This document shows, in pieces, positions 1 through 7,924 of a stretch of 64,000 nucleotides of DNA (within the stretch, counting starts at the first letter, position 1; each line of letters opens with the position of its first letter). The stretch is from JAPXRI01 sp033813635 (GTDB lineage Bacteria; Bacillota; Clostridia; Oscillospirales; QAMX01): NCBI GenBank assembly GCA_033813635.1, contig JAPXRI010000004.1, forward strand, positions 1-64,000, read 5' to 3'. Made by a program: the position numbers and the translations under genes. Below the pieces are notes generated by a model, which was not told the origin of the DNA, did no database searches, and worked only from the letters and a program-made list of their open reading frames with translations.

Positions 1-2
1 AT

Positions 3-146
3 AAATTCTACTCTTTTGACGATTTCAAAGCTCAACTTGCTGTTCACAGCAGAAAATATAACAACTTTCCTATGCGTCCCTTAAAATGGCAGTCACCCAA
101 AAAGGTGCTCCTTGATTTTTTGTCCCTTGGTGTAACATATCATTGA
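3..146 (+). CDS. Transposase C-terminus (partial, integrase-core type)
   Basis: An open frame entering from the left edge and stopping at TGA 144-146 encodes about 47 residues. They include YNNFPMRPLKW and SPKKVLLDFL, the kind of tail seen after the DDE integrase core of IS3/IS481-like transposases. The catalytic core lies outside the window, so the family is a best guess. About ten bases after the stop the sequence CCTACA (ending near 156) would suit a TG...CA type IS terminus. I cannot test this without the other end of the element. Confidence 0.6.
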   Translation, partial: KFYSFDDFKAQLAVHSRKYNNFPMRPLKWQSPKKVLLDFLSLGVTYH

Positions 147-469
147 CAATCCTACATATTTGAGAGATATAACGGATAATTTTGCTTAAAAACAATAAAT
201 AATGTGTTAAATGGAAAGCCGTAGGGGATGCGGGCGAATTTCAACGTCTATGCGCTCCAGCGCGGAGCGGAAACAAATTGTTTTCGGAGGTTTTTATCGG
301 ACGAATCGGCAGCGAAATTAAGCCATAATTCGACAAAGAGAGAGGCTATAATATAAAGGATGGCATTGTTACCGAAATGGGATATGTATCGAGATGAAGT
401 TGTTGCAAAATTGAAAATGATAATATATAATTAATGAAAAGAGGTGTCTGGGATGGGGGTGTCACAATA
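147..469. other. Intergenic region upstream of the SARP regulator
   Basis: About 320 bases with no convincing gene. It holds the presumed outer end of the transposon (to about 156), a 6-bp hairpin (CGCTCC 253-258 with GGAGCG 264-269), and a near palindrome AAACAA-A-TTGTTT at 271-283. A TATAAT at 347-352 could be a -10 element, but no good -35 lies 16-18 bases upstream, so the promoter may need an activator. Confidence 0.4.
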
Positions 470-1708
470 ATGAAGGACGATATCATAGAGGTATCGATGT
501 TCGGAGGTTTTTCGCTGTCATATCGCAACGAGCCTTTGCTGCTGTGGCAGAACCGCTCGGGAAAAGCGGTCGGGCTCTTACAGTATCTGATTTTCCACAG
601 GGGAGAGAGCTTTCCGAAGGAGAAGCTTTTCGATTTACTGTACGATTATGATTCAGAGGGAGACCCTTCGAACACCTTCAGGGTTACCGTGCACAGGATC
701 AAAAAAATGCTTATTGAGGCCGGCCTGCCAAACTGCCAGTACATCAGCTGTAAGAACGGAATGTGCGGATGGCAGAGCGACGTCGAATGCGTAATCGACG
801 CGCGGTTATTTGAAGAGCTTATAGGAGATGCGGAGAAGGCCCTGTCCGAGAGCGAAAAGCTTAAGCTTTACACGAAGGCGTTCAACCTGTACAAGGGCGA
901 ATTTCTCCCGGCCTCATCGACGGAGGACTGGGTAACGGTCGAATCGGTACGCTATAAGGAACTGTATGCCGGATGCGTCCGAGCGCTGACCGGGATCCTG
1001 GATAAAAACGGCGACCATAAGGCCGCCCTTGACGTCTATACGAAGGCCGGAGCGATATACCCCTACGACGAGGATTTCCAGATCGGTAAAATTGACGAGC
1101 TTGTCAACCTGAAAAGTTTCAGGGAAGCGCTCAGCACCTTCGAGTGCGTCACGGATTTGTATTTTCAGGAGCTCGGGCTGAAGCCTTCGGACAGGTTTAT
1201 CGACCTGTATCAGAGAATATCCGAGCATATTTCGGAGTCAGGAGACAGCCTTGAGTCGATCAAAGCCTTTTTATGCGACGATGTCAACGGCGACGGAGCC
1301 TATTACTGCAACTATCTGACCTTTGTCGACGGATACCGGTTTGTGATGAGGATCGTCGAGAGAAGCGGCCAGTCCGTTTTTCTGATGCTCTGTTCTCTGA
1401 CGGACAGCGGCGGGAATGAGCTGGAGCAGGACAAGCTGTCGGAGGCTTCGGCGGCTCTAAACAGGGCAATAAAATCCTCGCTTAGAAAAGGGGATTTATA
1501 CACGAGGTACAGCCAGAATCAGTTCCTTATCCTGCTTCTCGGGATTAGCCTTGAAAACTGCTCGATTGTGTCCGACAGGATAACAAAGCGCTTCAGGGAA
1601 TTGCATAACGGGCGGGGAATCCGTCTGAAGTATAAGGCGATCCCCGCGCAGATATTAAACGGCGAGTCCACCCCGTTGAAATTCAAAACGGAAGACATCA
1701 AATGGTAA
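470..1708 (+). CDS. SARP/BTAD-type regulator with degenerate GGDEF-like C-terminus
   Basis: Predicted transcription activator of 412 residues. Residues 1-90 look like the OmpR-type winged helix of SARP proteins (VSMFGGFSLSYRN, then RVTVHRIKKML). Residues 95-250 are a helical TPR-like BTAD domain (LYKGEFLP, ALDVYTKAG). The last 150 residues resemble a GGDEF domain: LRKGDLYTRYSQNQFLILL aligns with the usual D..aRyGGDEFxiLL, with SQNQF (348-352) in place of GGDEF. It should therefore not make c-di-GMP but could bind a nucleotide or serve only for dimer contacts. Start ATG 470 is preferred because GGGGGTG lies about nine bases upstream; ATG 434 in the same frame is possible. It sits upstream of the adhesin and pilus cluster, which it probably controls. 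Confidence 0.8.
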   Translation: MKDDIIEVSMFGGFSLSYRNEPLLLWQNRSGKAVGLLQYLIFHRGESFPKEKLFDLLYDYDSEGDPSNTFRVTVHRIKKMLIEAGLPNCQYISCKNGMCGWQSDVECVIDARLFEELIGDAEKALSESEKLKLYTKAFNLYKGEFLPASSTEDWVTVESVRYKELYAGCVRALTGILDKNGDHKAALDVYTKAGAIYPYDEDFQIGKIDELVNLKSFREALSTFECVTDLYFQELGLKPSDRFIDLYQRISEHISESGDSLESIKAFLCDDVNGDGAYYCNYLTFVDGYRFVMRIVERSGQSVFLMLCSLTDSGGNELEQDKLSEASAALNRAIKSSLRKGDLYTRYSQNQFLILLLGISLENCSIVSDRITKRFRELHNGRGIRLKYKAIPAQILNGESTPLKFKTEDIKW

Positions 1709-1747
1709 GTAAAAAAATTTGGAAAATTTTTCTTTATTTTGCTCCGA

Positions 1748-1781
1748 TGTAACACGGCTGTAACAGCCGGGGTGATATAAT
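1748..1781 (+). promoter_or_regulatory. Paired direct repeats plus -10: putative SARP operator/promoter
   Basis: TGTAACA occurs at 1748-1754 and again at 1759-1765, an exact 11-bp period, so both copies face the same side of the helix. A TGATATAAT extended -10 follows (TATAAT 1776-1781). There is no -35 consensus; the repeats occupy its place. SARP regulators are known to bind heptamer direct repeats spaced 11 bp just upstream of the -10, and a SARP gene ends 40 bases before this site. That this SARP binds here is inference. Confidence 0.55.
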
Positions 1782-1813
1782 ACAGGCACAAACAGGAAAG
1801 CGGAGCTGATGAG

Positions 1814-2275
1814 ATGGGAAAGATGCTTTCAAACATATTCTCACCGGATGTGATTTGCATATGTGTCAACGGCGAGTCCACGGCGGCAAGGTATGATCTG
1901 TACCACTGCTACATGTCCGGATCGATGCAGTTCTCCGACATCAGTTCGCTATTTTTGGAAGTCGACAGATTTTTCGACGACCTGAAATACCCGCAGTCCT
2001 CGACGCAAGCGCGGTCCTTTTCCACAAAGGGTGCCAAGGAGCAGCAGAGATCAAATCGAAAGGAGACTGCGAAGCTTATGTCCGAGCAGGAGGTAATCAG
2101 TCAAAAAGGAGAAAAGGCGACCTTCGTCATCCACGTCAAATACCGGCAGAACGCTACTTGGCAGGGCAGCGTAGTCTGGGCAGAAAAAAACGTCACCAAA
2201 AACTTCAGAAGCGCGTTGGAGCTGCTGAAACTGATTGACAGCGCTCTTGACGAAACAGGAATCAAGCAGGAATAA
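1814..2275 (+). CDS. Conserved-looking small protein of unknown function
   Basis: 153 residues, cytosolic by composition: no signal peptide or membrane helix. The N-terminal 60 residues and the C-terminal 55 residues are separated by a polar linker rich in Q, S and K (about 68-95). The C-terminal part (FVIHVKYRQNATWQGSVVW, then FRSALELLKLIDSAL) has the pattern of a compact beta-strand pair followed by a helix and looks like the folded domain. I do not recognise the family. It stands between the SARP repeats and the c-di-GMP riboswitch, so it is probably the first gene transcribed from the SARP-type promoter. A role in regulating the adhesin or pilus genes is possible. GGAG about ten bases upstream supports ATG 1814. 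Confidence 0.7.
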   Translation: MGKMLSNIFSPDVICICVNGESTAARYDLYHCYMSGSMQFSDISSLFLEVDRFFDDLKYPQSSTQARSFSTKGAKEQQRSNRKETAKLMSEQEVISQKGEKATFVIHVKYRQNATWQGSVVWAEKNVTKNFRSALELLKLIDSALDETGIKQE

Positions 2276-2324
2276 ACCCGCGTAGAAGTCCACAAAACAG
2301 GCAGGCACTTAGATCAAATATTGA

Positions 2325-2412
2325 AAAAGGCAAACCTCGGGAAACCGCGGGACGCAAAGCTTTGGAGCCTAAAACGCATATCGGGCACGGCGTCAGGGCA
2401 GTCCGGCCGCCA
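2325..2412 (+). promoter_or_regulatory. Cyclic-di-GMP-I riboswitch (GEMM)
   Basis: The leader of the adhesin gene carries the invariant parts of the GEMM-I fold in order. These are GGCAAACC (2329-2336), a GAAA tetraloop closed by CGG/CCG (2341-2344), GGGACGCAAAGC (2349-2360), GGAGCCTAAA (2364-2373), and a second-helix segment GGGCAGTCCGG (2396-2406) followed by CCGCC, which can pair back with the GGC opening. GEMM-I aptamers bind cyclic di-GMP and commonly control motility, pili and surface proteins. No U-tract terminator lies between the aptamer and the gene. Control of translation start (RBS at 2446-2452, about 35 bases downstream) or an unseen alternative fold is therefore more likely than simple attenuation. 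Confidence 0.85.
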
Positions 2413-2461
2413 CATATTTCATCTCGGTTGTGCACGAATGAGTATGAAAGGATGTTGGCAA

Positions 2462-5446
2462 ATGAGAAAAAGCACTATCAAAAGGCATTTCAGGAAAGTA
2501 CTTTCGATTCTCCTCGCGATGACGTTTATTTTCCCCTCGGCGATTACGCTCTCGGCGTTCGCAGACAGCGGTGCGGACGTTCCGGCGAATCCGAGCCAGC
2601 TTGGTTCGTATTACGAGGTCGGTCCGTCGGGACAGGGTGATGTTCCCTACGAAACCTCGCTGAAAACCGCGGAAAACGGAGCGGTCAGTGTTGAGAAAAA
2701 CATCAGCGAGACCGGCACGGAAAACGTCTTCGACATCAATCTGATTGTCAAGACGCAAAAGCAGTTCACCTCCTCGGAAGTCAAGGGCGACGCGGCCGTC
2801 GTGCTGGTCATGGACGTCTCCAACAGCATGAAAGATCCGTTAGGCAAAACCACAAGGATGGCGACCGCAAAGGCCGCCGCGGTGACCTTCGTCAACAATT
2901 ACATCACCGACGCGAGCACCGCGAGACGCATGATCTCGATTGTGGAGTTCGGCTCGAACGCGAAAACGGTCCTCGGATGGACGAACGCGGTGACAAATAC
3001 CGCCAATGTCACAAACGCGATCAACAACGATGTCAGTATCGGTTTTACTGATTCCAGGATTCCCGGCGGAAGTCATTCCGATGACGGCGGCACAAATATT
3101 GAAGGCGGTCTCACCCTCGCTTACAACCTGCTCGGTCAGACCGGTGAAAACCAGCCCCTCAACGGCATAGGCGCGCTATACGTAGTGCTGCTGTCCGACG
3201 GTTGCCCGACGTATCACATCTCTTCCAGCGCCGACAGAAGCAGTCTCGAGTTCATCTCCGGCTCAAGGGGCGGCGGCAATTACGCGATCTACGATGAGGA
3301 TGTAGAACCGGCCGAGGATGTCGCGGAAGACATCAGGACGATAGCGATGCTCTACTCAATCGCGTTTGCCTCGGGCTCCGATCGCTGCTACGAGGTTGAT
3401 GATTCCGTATGGGTTCCAGGACACTGGGAAAATGGCCGTTGGCATTGGGGTCATTGGGAGTGGAACCGGACGGAAGTTACAATCGAACAATGGCTCACAT
3501 CGATCTCGAACGGATATTACTCAGCGAATGACGCCGATGAGCTCGGCATTGCCTTCGGAAAGATAAACACGAATATCCAGCACTCCACCAACGCCGGAAC
3601 GGTGACCGACCCGATGGGCAGCAATATTGTGTTTGATATTGACTACTTCGACGGGAATTCCGCTTTCTCCACAACGGACAATACCGCATGCATTTACTTC
3701 GACACAGTCACCAATCAGCTCACATGGAATGTCTCCAAGAGCACCCCGACCACGAAAACCGAGGGTGAAATCACCTACTACACCTACTCGCTGACCTACC
3801 GGATCGAGCTCGACACGGTGTCAATCAAGAACGCCGCGGTAAACGGCGATGTCGACGAAGACGCCTATTACCTCACAAACGGCCGGACAACGCTTACCTA
3901 TACGAAGACGGACGGCCAGGACACGGTCAGCGCTACGATTGATTTCCGCGTACCCACCGTCAGGGCCTATTTCGGAAGCCTTAATTTCGCTAAGGTCGCG
4001 TCATACGGCAATAAGGTCGGGCTTTCTGGCGCGGTATTCACCCTTGCCAGTGACGACTCCACCTTAGCCATGACGGCGACGTCCCAGGCGGACGGCAGCG
4101 TAAGCTTTACGGATATCCCGGCGGGATTCTACATGCTCACGGAGACGACAGCGCCTGCGGGACATGATCTGAACGACGATGAATATTTGGTTACCGTCTC
4201 TTACGGCAGGGTTACCGTAATGGATTCGTCCGAGCAGACGGTAACGCTCGACAAGATAGAAAACGATTTCACGCAAGAATATGTGACGATTTCCGGCAGC
4301 AAGGTCTGGGCGAATGTTCCGGATGGTACGACGGTTCCGGCCATTACGATAACACTGAAGCAGGACGGAACGGCGGTCAACAGCGTAACGCTGCAGCCCG
4401 GCACGACGACCTTCAGCTTCACCACCGATGAAGACGGCAGTCAGCTCCCGAAATATAGAGACGACCATTCTGAATACGAGTACACCGTCGAAGAGGCGAC
4501 TGTCGATGGGTACACGCAGTCCATCAATGGCTACACGATCACGAACACCTATATAGACAAGTATTACTACCGAATTGATTGCGTCTATACCTACTATCTT
4601 GACGGTGCGCAAATAAGCAGCCAAACGGTCACCGGAACGGTTACCGAAGGCGCGAAGGACCAGATTATCTCGGTGAACCCGAGCGATTATCAGACCTACG
4701 GCGGCAGAACCTATTCTTTCTTAGACGGCGCTAGCACGGTGACGCTCAACGTTAAAAACGGCGTCGCGGTATTAACTTTGTACTATGCATACTATGATCT
4801 CACCCCGCCTGTGCCGAAATACCAGTACCGGATCGACGTGACCTATAATACATATAAAGACGGCGCGCTTGACAGCACGGAAAAGGTTACCGGCACCGTT
4901 GTAGAGACCACGGACCCGAGCCTCACAATCGATACGGATGATTACAAGACCTTCGGCGGCAATGAATACGCCTTTGTGAGCGGTCCGACCTTTATGACGC
5001 TGGAGAGCGAGGAGCTCAACGTGATCGAACTCGTCTACGAGCGCAACCTCATCACCCCGCCGACCCCGCCCGAGACGACGAACTACCAGTACAGGATTGA
5101 CGTGACCTACAGAACGCTGAAAGACGGCGCGCTTGACAGCACGGAAAAGGTTACCGGCACCGTCGTCGAGACCACGGATCCGAGCCTTACAATCAATAAG
5201 GACGATTACAAGACCTACGGCGGCAACGAATACGCCTATGTGAGCGGACCGACCTCCGTGACGCTGGAGAGCGACGGGATCAACGTGATCGAGCTCGTCT
5301 ACGAGCGCAACCTCATCACCCCGCCGACCCCGCCCTATACCGGAATTACCGGCAATACGGGTCTGCTGGCTCTGCTTGCGGCGGTATCGGGTGCATCCCT
5401 GATCACGATTGCAGTCGTCGGCAAAAAACAAAGAAAAGCAAAATAA
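2462..5446 (+). CDS. Sortase-anchored vWA/SpaA/Cna-B surface adhesin
   Basis: 994-residue exported surface protein. It has a signal peptide (residues 1-35: KRHFRK, hydrophobic core, AFA-DSG) and a von Willebrand A domain from about 110 with MIDAS motif DVSNS at 118-122. A SpaA-like domain (GSLNFAKV ... LTETTAPAGHDL) and a Cna-B domain (ISGSKVW ... YTITNTY) follow. Three repeats starting YRIDV/YRIDC come next, then PPYTG (957-961), a hydrophobic segment and tail KKQRKAK. PPYTG fits the (S/P)PxTG signal known for Clostridioides difficile sortase B, and a class B sortase is the next gene. ATG 2462 is chosen because GAAAGGA lies nine bases upstream; an earlier in-frame start would fall inside the riboswitch. 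Likely role: attachment to a host, plant fibre or another cell; ligand unknown. Confidence 0.88.
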   Translation: MRKSTIKRHFRKVLSILLAMTFIFPSAITLSAFADSGADVPANPSQLGSYYEVGPSGQGDVPYETSLKTAENGAVSVEKNISETGTENVFDINLIVKTQKQFTSSEVKGDAAVVLVMDVSNSMKDPLGKTTRMATAKAAAVTFVNNYITDASTARRMISIVEFGSNAKTVLGWTNAVTNTANVTNAINNDVSIGFTDSRIPGGSHSDDGGTNIEGGLTLAYNLLGQTGENQPLNGIGALYVVLLSDGCPTYHISSSADRSSLEFISGSRGGGNYAIYDEDVEPAEDVAEDIRTIAMLYSIAFASGSDRCYEVDDSVWVPGHWENGRWHWGHWEWNRTEVTIEQWLTSISNGYYSANDADELGIAFGKINTNIQHSTNAGTVTDPMGSNIVFDIDYFDGNSAFSTTDNTACIYFDTVTNQLTWNVSKSTPTTKTEGEITYYTYSLTYRIELDTVSIKNAAVNGDVDEDAYYLTNGRTTLTYTKTDGQDTVSATIDFRVPTVRAYFGSLNFAKVASYGNKVGLSGAVFTLASDDSTLAMTATSQADGSVSFTDIPAGFYMLTETTAPAGHDLNDDEYLVTVSYGRVTVMDSSEQTVTLDKIENDFTQEYVTISGSKVWANVPDGTTVPAITITLKQDGTAVNSVTLQPGTTTFSFTTDEDGSQLPKYRDDHSEYEYTVEEATVDGYTQSINGYTITNTYIDKYYYRIDCVYTYYLDGAQISSQTVTGTVTEGAKDQIISVNPSDYQTYGGRTYSFLDGASTVTLNVKNGVAVLTLYYAYYDLTPPVPKYQYRIDVTYNTYKDGALDSTEKVTGTVVETTDPSLTIDTDDYKTFGGNEYAFVSGPTFMTLESEELNVIELVYERNLITPPTPPETTNYQYRIDVTYRTLKDGALDSTEKVTGTVVETTDPSLTINKDDYKTYGGNEYAYVSGPTSVTLESDGINVIELVYERNLITPPTPPYTGITGNTGLLALLAAVSGASLITIAVVGKKQRKAK
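4820..5335 (+). repeat. Tandem 264-bp repeat inside the adhesin gene
   Basis: Two copies (4820-5071 and 5084-5335) encode nearly identical 84-residue modules beginning YQYRIDVTY and ending ITPPTPP. A third, diverged copy lies just upstream (about 4565-4795). DNA identity between the two main copies is high enough that recombination could add or remove units. Confidence 0.85.
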
Positions 5447-5459
5447 CAAGCTAGGTGGG

Positions 5460-5503
5460 CCGGCGGAGACGATTTGAAAGGTCGTCCCCGCCGGTTTCAT
5501 TTT
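5460..5503 (+). terminator. Rho-independent terminator after the adhesin
   Basis: CCGGCGG-A-GACGA (5460-5472) pairs with TCGTC-C-CCGCCGG (5482-5494), followed by TTTCATTTTT. It separates the riboswitch-adhesin unit from the sortase-pilus operon. Confidence 0.85.
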
Positions 5504-5570
5504 TGCAAAATATATAAGCGCATAAGACCGTCGAATAAACGATGTTTATGCGGAAAAACGGGATAAACCC

Positions 5571-5599
5571 TTGAAATCAAAAAAAATATATGAGATAAT
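5571..5599 (+). promoter_or_regulatory. Sigma-A promoter of the sortase-pilus operon
   Basis: TTGAAA (5571-5576), 17 bases, GATAAT (5594-5599). The start codon is at 5606, exactly where transcription should begin, and no ribosome binding site is visible, so the transcript may be leaderless. Confidence 0.55.
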
Positions 5600-5605
5600 T
5601 GTCGT

Positions 5606-6463
5606 ATGAAAAAGAAACATGTGTATCTGGGCCTAATCGTCATCCTCGCGGCGGTTTTCTGTTATTCGGCTTTTTCGCTGATAAAGATATGGGCTGTTTA
5701 CCGCGAGAACGATAAACAAAATGAAGAGGCGATCGAAGAGTTTTTGATTTATCAGACGACGTCGGTCGCCACGGGCACCTCGGCGGCGCCTTCCGGAACC
5801 ACGGCTTTTGCTACGGAGACGACAGACGCCGCCGGGTCTTCGAATACTGCTCTCACGGAGGCAACTGCCGAGCCGGAGCCATCGGTGGATTATCCGAATT
5901 TCGGCGTAAACTGGGACGCGATGAAAGCCGTCAACAGCGAAATTGTCGGTTGGATCTGGATGCACGACACGTCGATAAACTTTCCGCTGCTCCAGAGCGG
6001 CGATAATACGAAGTATCTGAAGACCACATATAACGGATCCTACAGCACCCTCGGCAGCATATTTCTGGACTACCGCGTCAACCGGGATTTTACAAGCCGG
6101 AACACGGTGATATACGGACACAACGGCAATTATAACGTTAAATTCGGTGTCCTGATCAACCTTAAGAAGCTCAGCTATTACAAGACTCACCCGGATTTTT
6201 ATATCTTGACGGAAGCCGGCATCAAACACTACCAGATATTTTCCGCGTATATCACGGACGCCTACAGCGATTCATATCAGATTTATTTCTCGGGAGACGA
6301 TATGTATCAGCAGTTCTTAGACAAGATCACGGCGCAGTCGGCTGTAGACACCGGGATAAAGCCGACGGCTTCGGACCTGATTGTCACGCTTTCCACATGT
6401 ACGAACAATAGAAGCAACAAAGACGAGAGATTTGTTGTGCACGGCAGGCTTGTTGCAGAGTAG
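5606..6463 (+). CDS. srtB: Class B sortase
   Basis: 285-residue membrane-bound cysteine transpeptidase that would join the PPYTG-bearing adhesin to the cell wall. It has an N-terminal membrane anchor (residues 6-28), a Thr/Ser-rich linker (about 50-92) and a sortase domain from about 97. All three catalytic residues are present: His172 in VIYGHNG, Cys265 in TLSTCTN, Arg275 in ERFVVHGR. The motif VGWIWMHDTSINFPLLQ is typical of class B. It directly follows its probable substrate and starts the operon that carries the pilus-like genes. There is no Shine-Dalgarno before ATG 5606 and no good internal start. Confidence 0.92.
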   Translation: MKKKHVYLGLIVILAAVFCYSAFSLIKIWAVYRENDKQNEEAIEEFLIYQTTSVATGTSAAPSGTTAFATETTDAAGSSNTALTEATAEPEPSVDYPNFGVNWDAMKAVNSEIVGWIWMHDTSINFPLLQSGDNTKYLKTTYNGSYSTLGSIFLDYRVNRDFTSRNTVIYGHNGNYNVKFGVLINLKKLSYYKTHPDFYILTEAGIKHYQIFSAYITDAYSDSYQIYFSGDDMYQQFLDKITAQSAVDTGIKPTASDLIVTLSTCTNNRSNKDERFVVHGRLVAE

Positions 6464-6473
6464 GAGAAAACAT

Positions 6474-7517
6474 ATGGGCACGAAAAAAGTTCTGAGCGCG
6501 TCGTATTTATCGTCGGTTTGCATGGAGCTGTCCCTTGTTCTGAAGGCGGGGATACAGCTCGGGGACGGGGTCGCCATGCTCGCTGAGGACGAACCGGACA
6601 AGTATGTAAAATCGGTTCTGACTTCCGTAAAAAACGGGATAGAGCGCGGCGACAACGCGTACAAATCCTTCGCGAGTACGCGCGCGTTCCCGAAATACAT
6701 GACAGATATGATTGAAATCGGAGAGAAAACCGGGCGCCTCGAAAAGGTTTTTAAAAGCCTGTCGGGGTACTACGACCGCCAGGAGCAGATAGCGGTCAGC
6801 ATTAAAAATGCGGTCGAATACCCGGCGGTTCTGCTCTTTATGATGCTTTTTGTCATCGTCATTCTGATTACGAAAGTTCTGCCGATATTCAACGACGTCT
6901 ATATCCAGCTCGGCGGCAAAATGAGCGGCACGGCTAGCGCGATCATGCGATTGGGCAGCGGACTCAAGAGCTCCTGGGTCCTGATTGTCGGCATCCTCGC
7001 CGGGCTCGTTGTCGCGCTGTTCATTGCTACAAGAATCCCGGCCGTCAGCAGCGCGGTGAAAGCGTTTTTCGGAAACCACTTGTACGGCCGCGGACTTGGC
7101 AGGGCGATCGGCAAGGCGAGATTGGCCTCGGCGCTCGCGATGACGATGTCCGCGGGGCTCGAGACCGGGGAATCCCTAAAAATGGCGGAAAAAATCGTGA
7201 CTAACAGGGCCTTGCTGCAGAAGATCGCAAAATGCAGGGATGAGATCAAAAAAGGAATTACGCCGGGTACGGCGATTGCGGACGCGGGTATTTTTTCAGC
7301 GCTGCATACGCAGATGCTCGCAATCGGCTTCCGGACAGGCTCGTCCGATACTGTGATGGACGAGATTGCCAGGAGATGCGAGGAGGACGTGGCGGAAAGA
7401 ACGGAAAGGGCGCTCTCGAGGATCGAGCCGACGCTGGTTATCATCATGTCCCTTGTCGTCGGGATTATCCTTATATCCGTAATGCTGCCGCTGATGACAA
7501 TCATGTCCGCGCTGTAA
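6474..7517 (+). CDS. PilC-like inner-membrane platform protein (T2SS F family)
   Basis: 347 residues, a little shorter than usual PilC/GspF (about 400). Two GspF-type repeats are visible: an N-terminal copy with LKAGIQLGDGVAMLAED and FPKYMTDMIEIGEKTGRLEKV, and a C-terminal copy with ALAMTMSAGLETGESLKMAEK and HTQMLAIGFRTGSSDTVMDEI. Three hydrophobic segments (about 120-142, 172-194, 320-345) match the family topology. This protein forms the membrane platform on which the ATPase acts in type IV pilus and type II secretion machines. GGAG eight bases before ATG 6474 fixes the start; the gap to the sortase gene is 10 bases. Confidence 0.85.
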   Translation: MGTKKVLSASYLSSVCMELSLVLKAGIQLGDGVAMLAEDEPDKYVKSVLTSVKNGIERGDNAYKSFASTRAFPKYMTDMIEIGEKTGRLEKVFKSLSGYYDRQEQIAVSIKNAVEYPAVLLFMMLFVIVILITKVLPIFNDVYIQLGGKMSGTASAIMRLGSGLKSSWVLIVGILAGLVVALFIATRIPAVSSAVKAFFGNHLYGRGLGRAIGKARLASALAMTMSAGLETGESLKMAEKIVTNRALLQKIAKCRDEIKKGITPGTAIADAGIFSALHTQMLAIGFRTGSSDTVMDEIARRCEEDVAERTERALSRIEPTLVIIMSLVVGIILISVMLPLMTIMSAL

Positions 7518-7534
7518 GCTGATGGTGAAACGAC

Positions 7535-7858
7535 ATGAAAAACGTTTTGAAATCAGCAGGGGAGTTTGCAAAGAGACACATCGTCGGCCTTGCGATATTT
7601 ATACTGATAACGGCGGCTTTCTTCAGCGTTGTGGGCGGGGCGGACAGGAAGAGCACCGAAGAAGAAAAGCGGATAGCGCTCGAGAGCCTGAACCGCGCCG
7701 CGATCACCTGCTACGCGATTGAGGGCAGGTACCCGGAGAGCTATCAATACATAAAACAAAATTACGGCGTCAGAATCGACGAGGACAAGTTCACGGTGGA
7801 ATACAGGGTGTTCGCGGCGAATATCATGCCGCAGATAACCCTGATCGATAAGAAATAG
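7535..7858 (+). CDS. Small pilin-like membrane protein
   Basis: 107 residues with one membrane helix (about 17-34: IVGLAIFILITAAFFSVVG) followed by a helical stretch and a short globular part. The segment ALESLNRAAITCYAIEGRYP resembles the post-helix region of Gram-positive type IV pilins, where a Tyr-x-x-x-Gly-x-Tyr-Pro run is common. No prepilin peptidase site (Gly before F-x-x-x-E) is present. Being just after PilC it is a candidate structural or minor subunit. Family not firmly recognised. Confidence 0.65.
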   Translation: MKNVLKSAGEFAKRHIVGLAIFILITAAFFSVVGGADRKSTEEEKRIALESLNRAAITCYAIEGRYPESYQYIKQNYGVRIDEDKFTVEYRVFAANIMPQITLIDKK

Positions 7859-7924
7859 ATTCGAACGTATTGATTTTAGTTATATAGTTATATGCTGCCG
7901 TTTTGCGGCAGAATGGAGATTATT

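Noticed and set aside
1814..2275. PilZ domain in the 153-residue protein
   Set aside because: RQNATWQG is only loosely like a PilZ motif; the RxxxR and D/NxSxxG pair are not present together.
5327..5350. Standard LPxTG anchor in the adhesin
   Set aside because: There is no LPxTG; PPYTG with a class B sortase beside it is a better explanation.
4772..5500. 242-codon minus-strand frame with internal repeats
   Set aside because: Its repeats mirror the adhesin repeats on the other strand, and it runs through the terminator.
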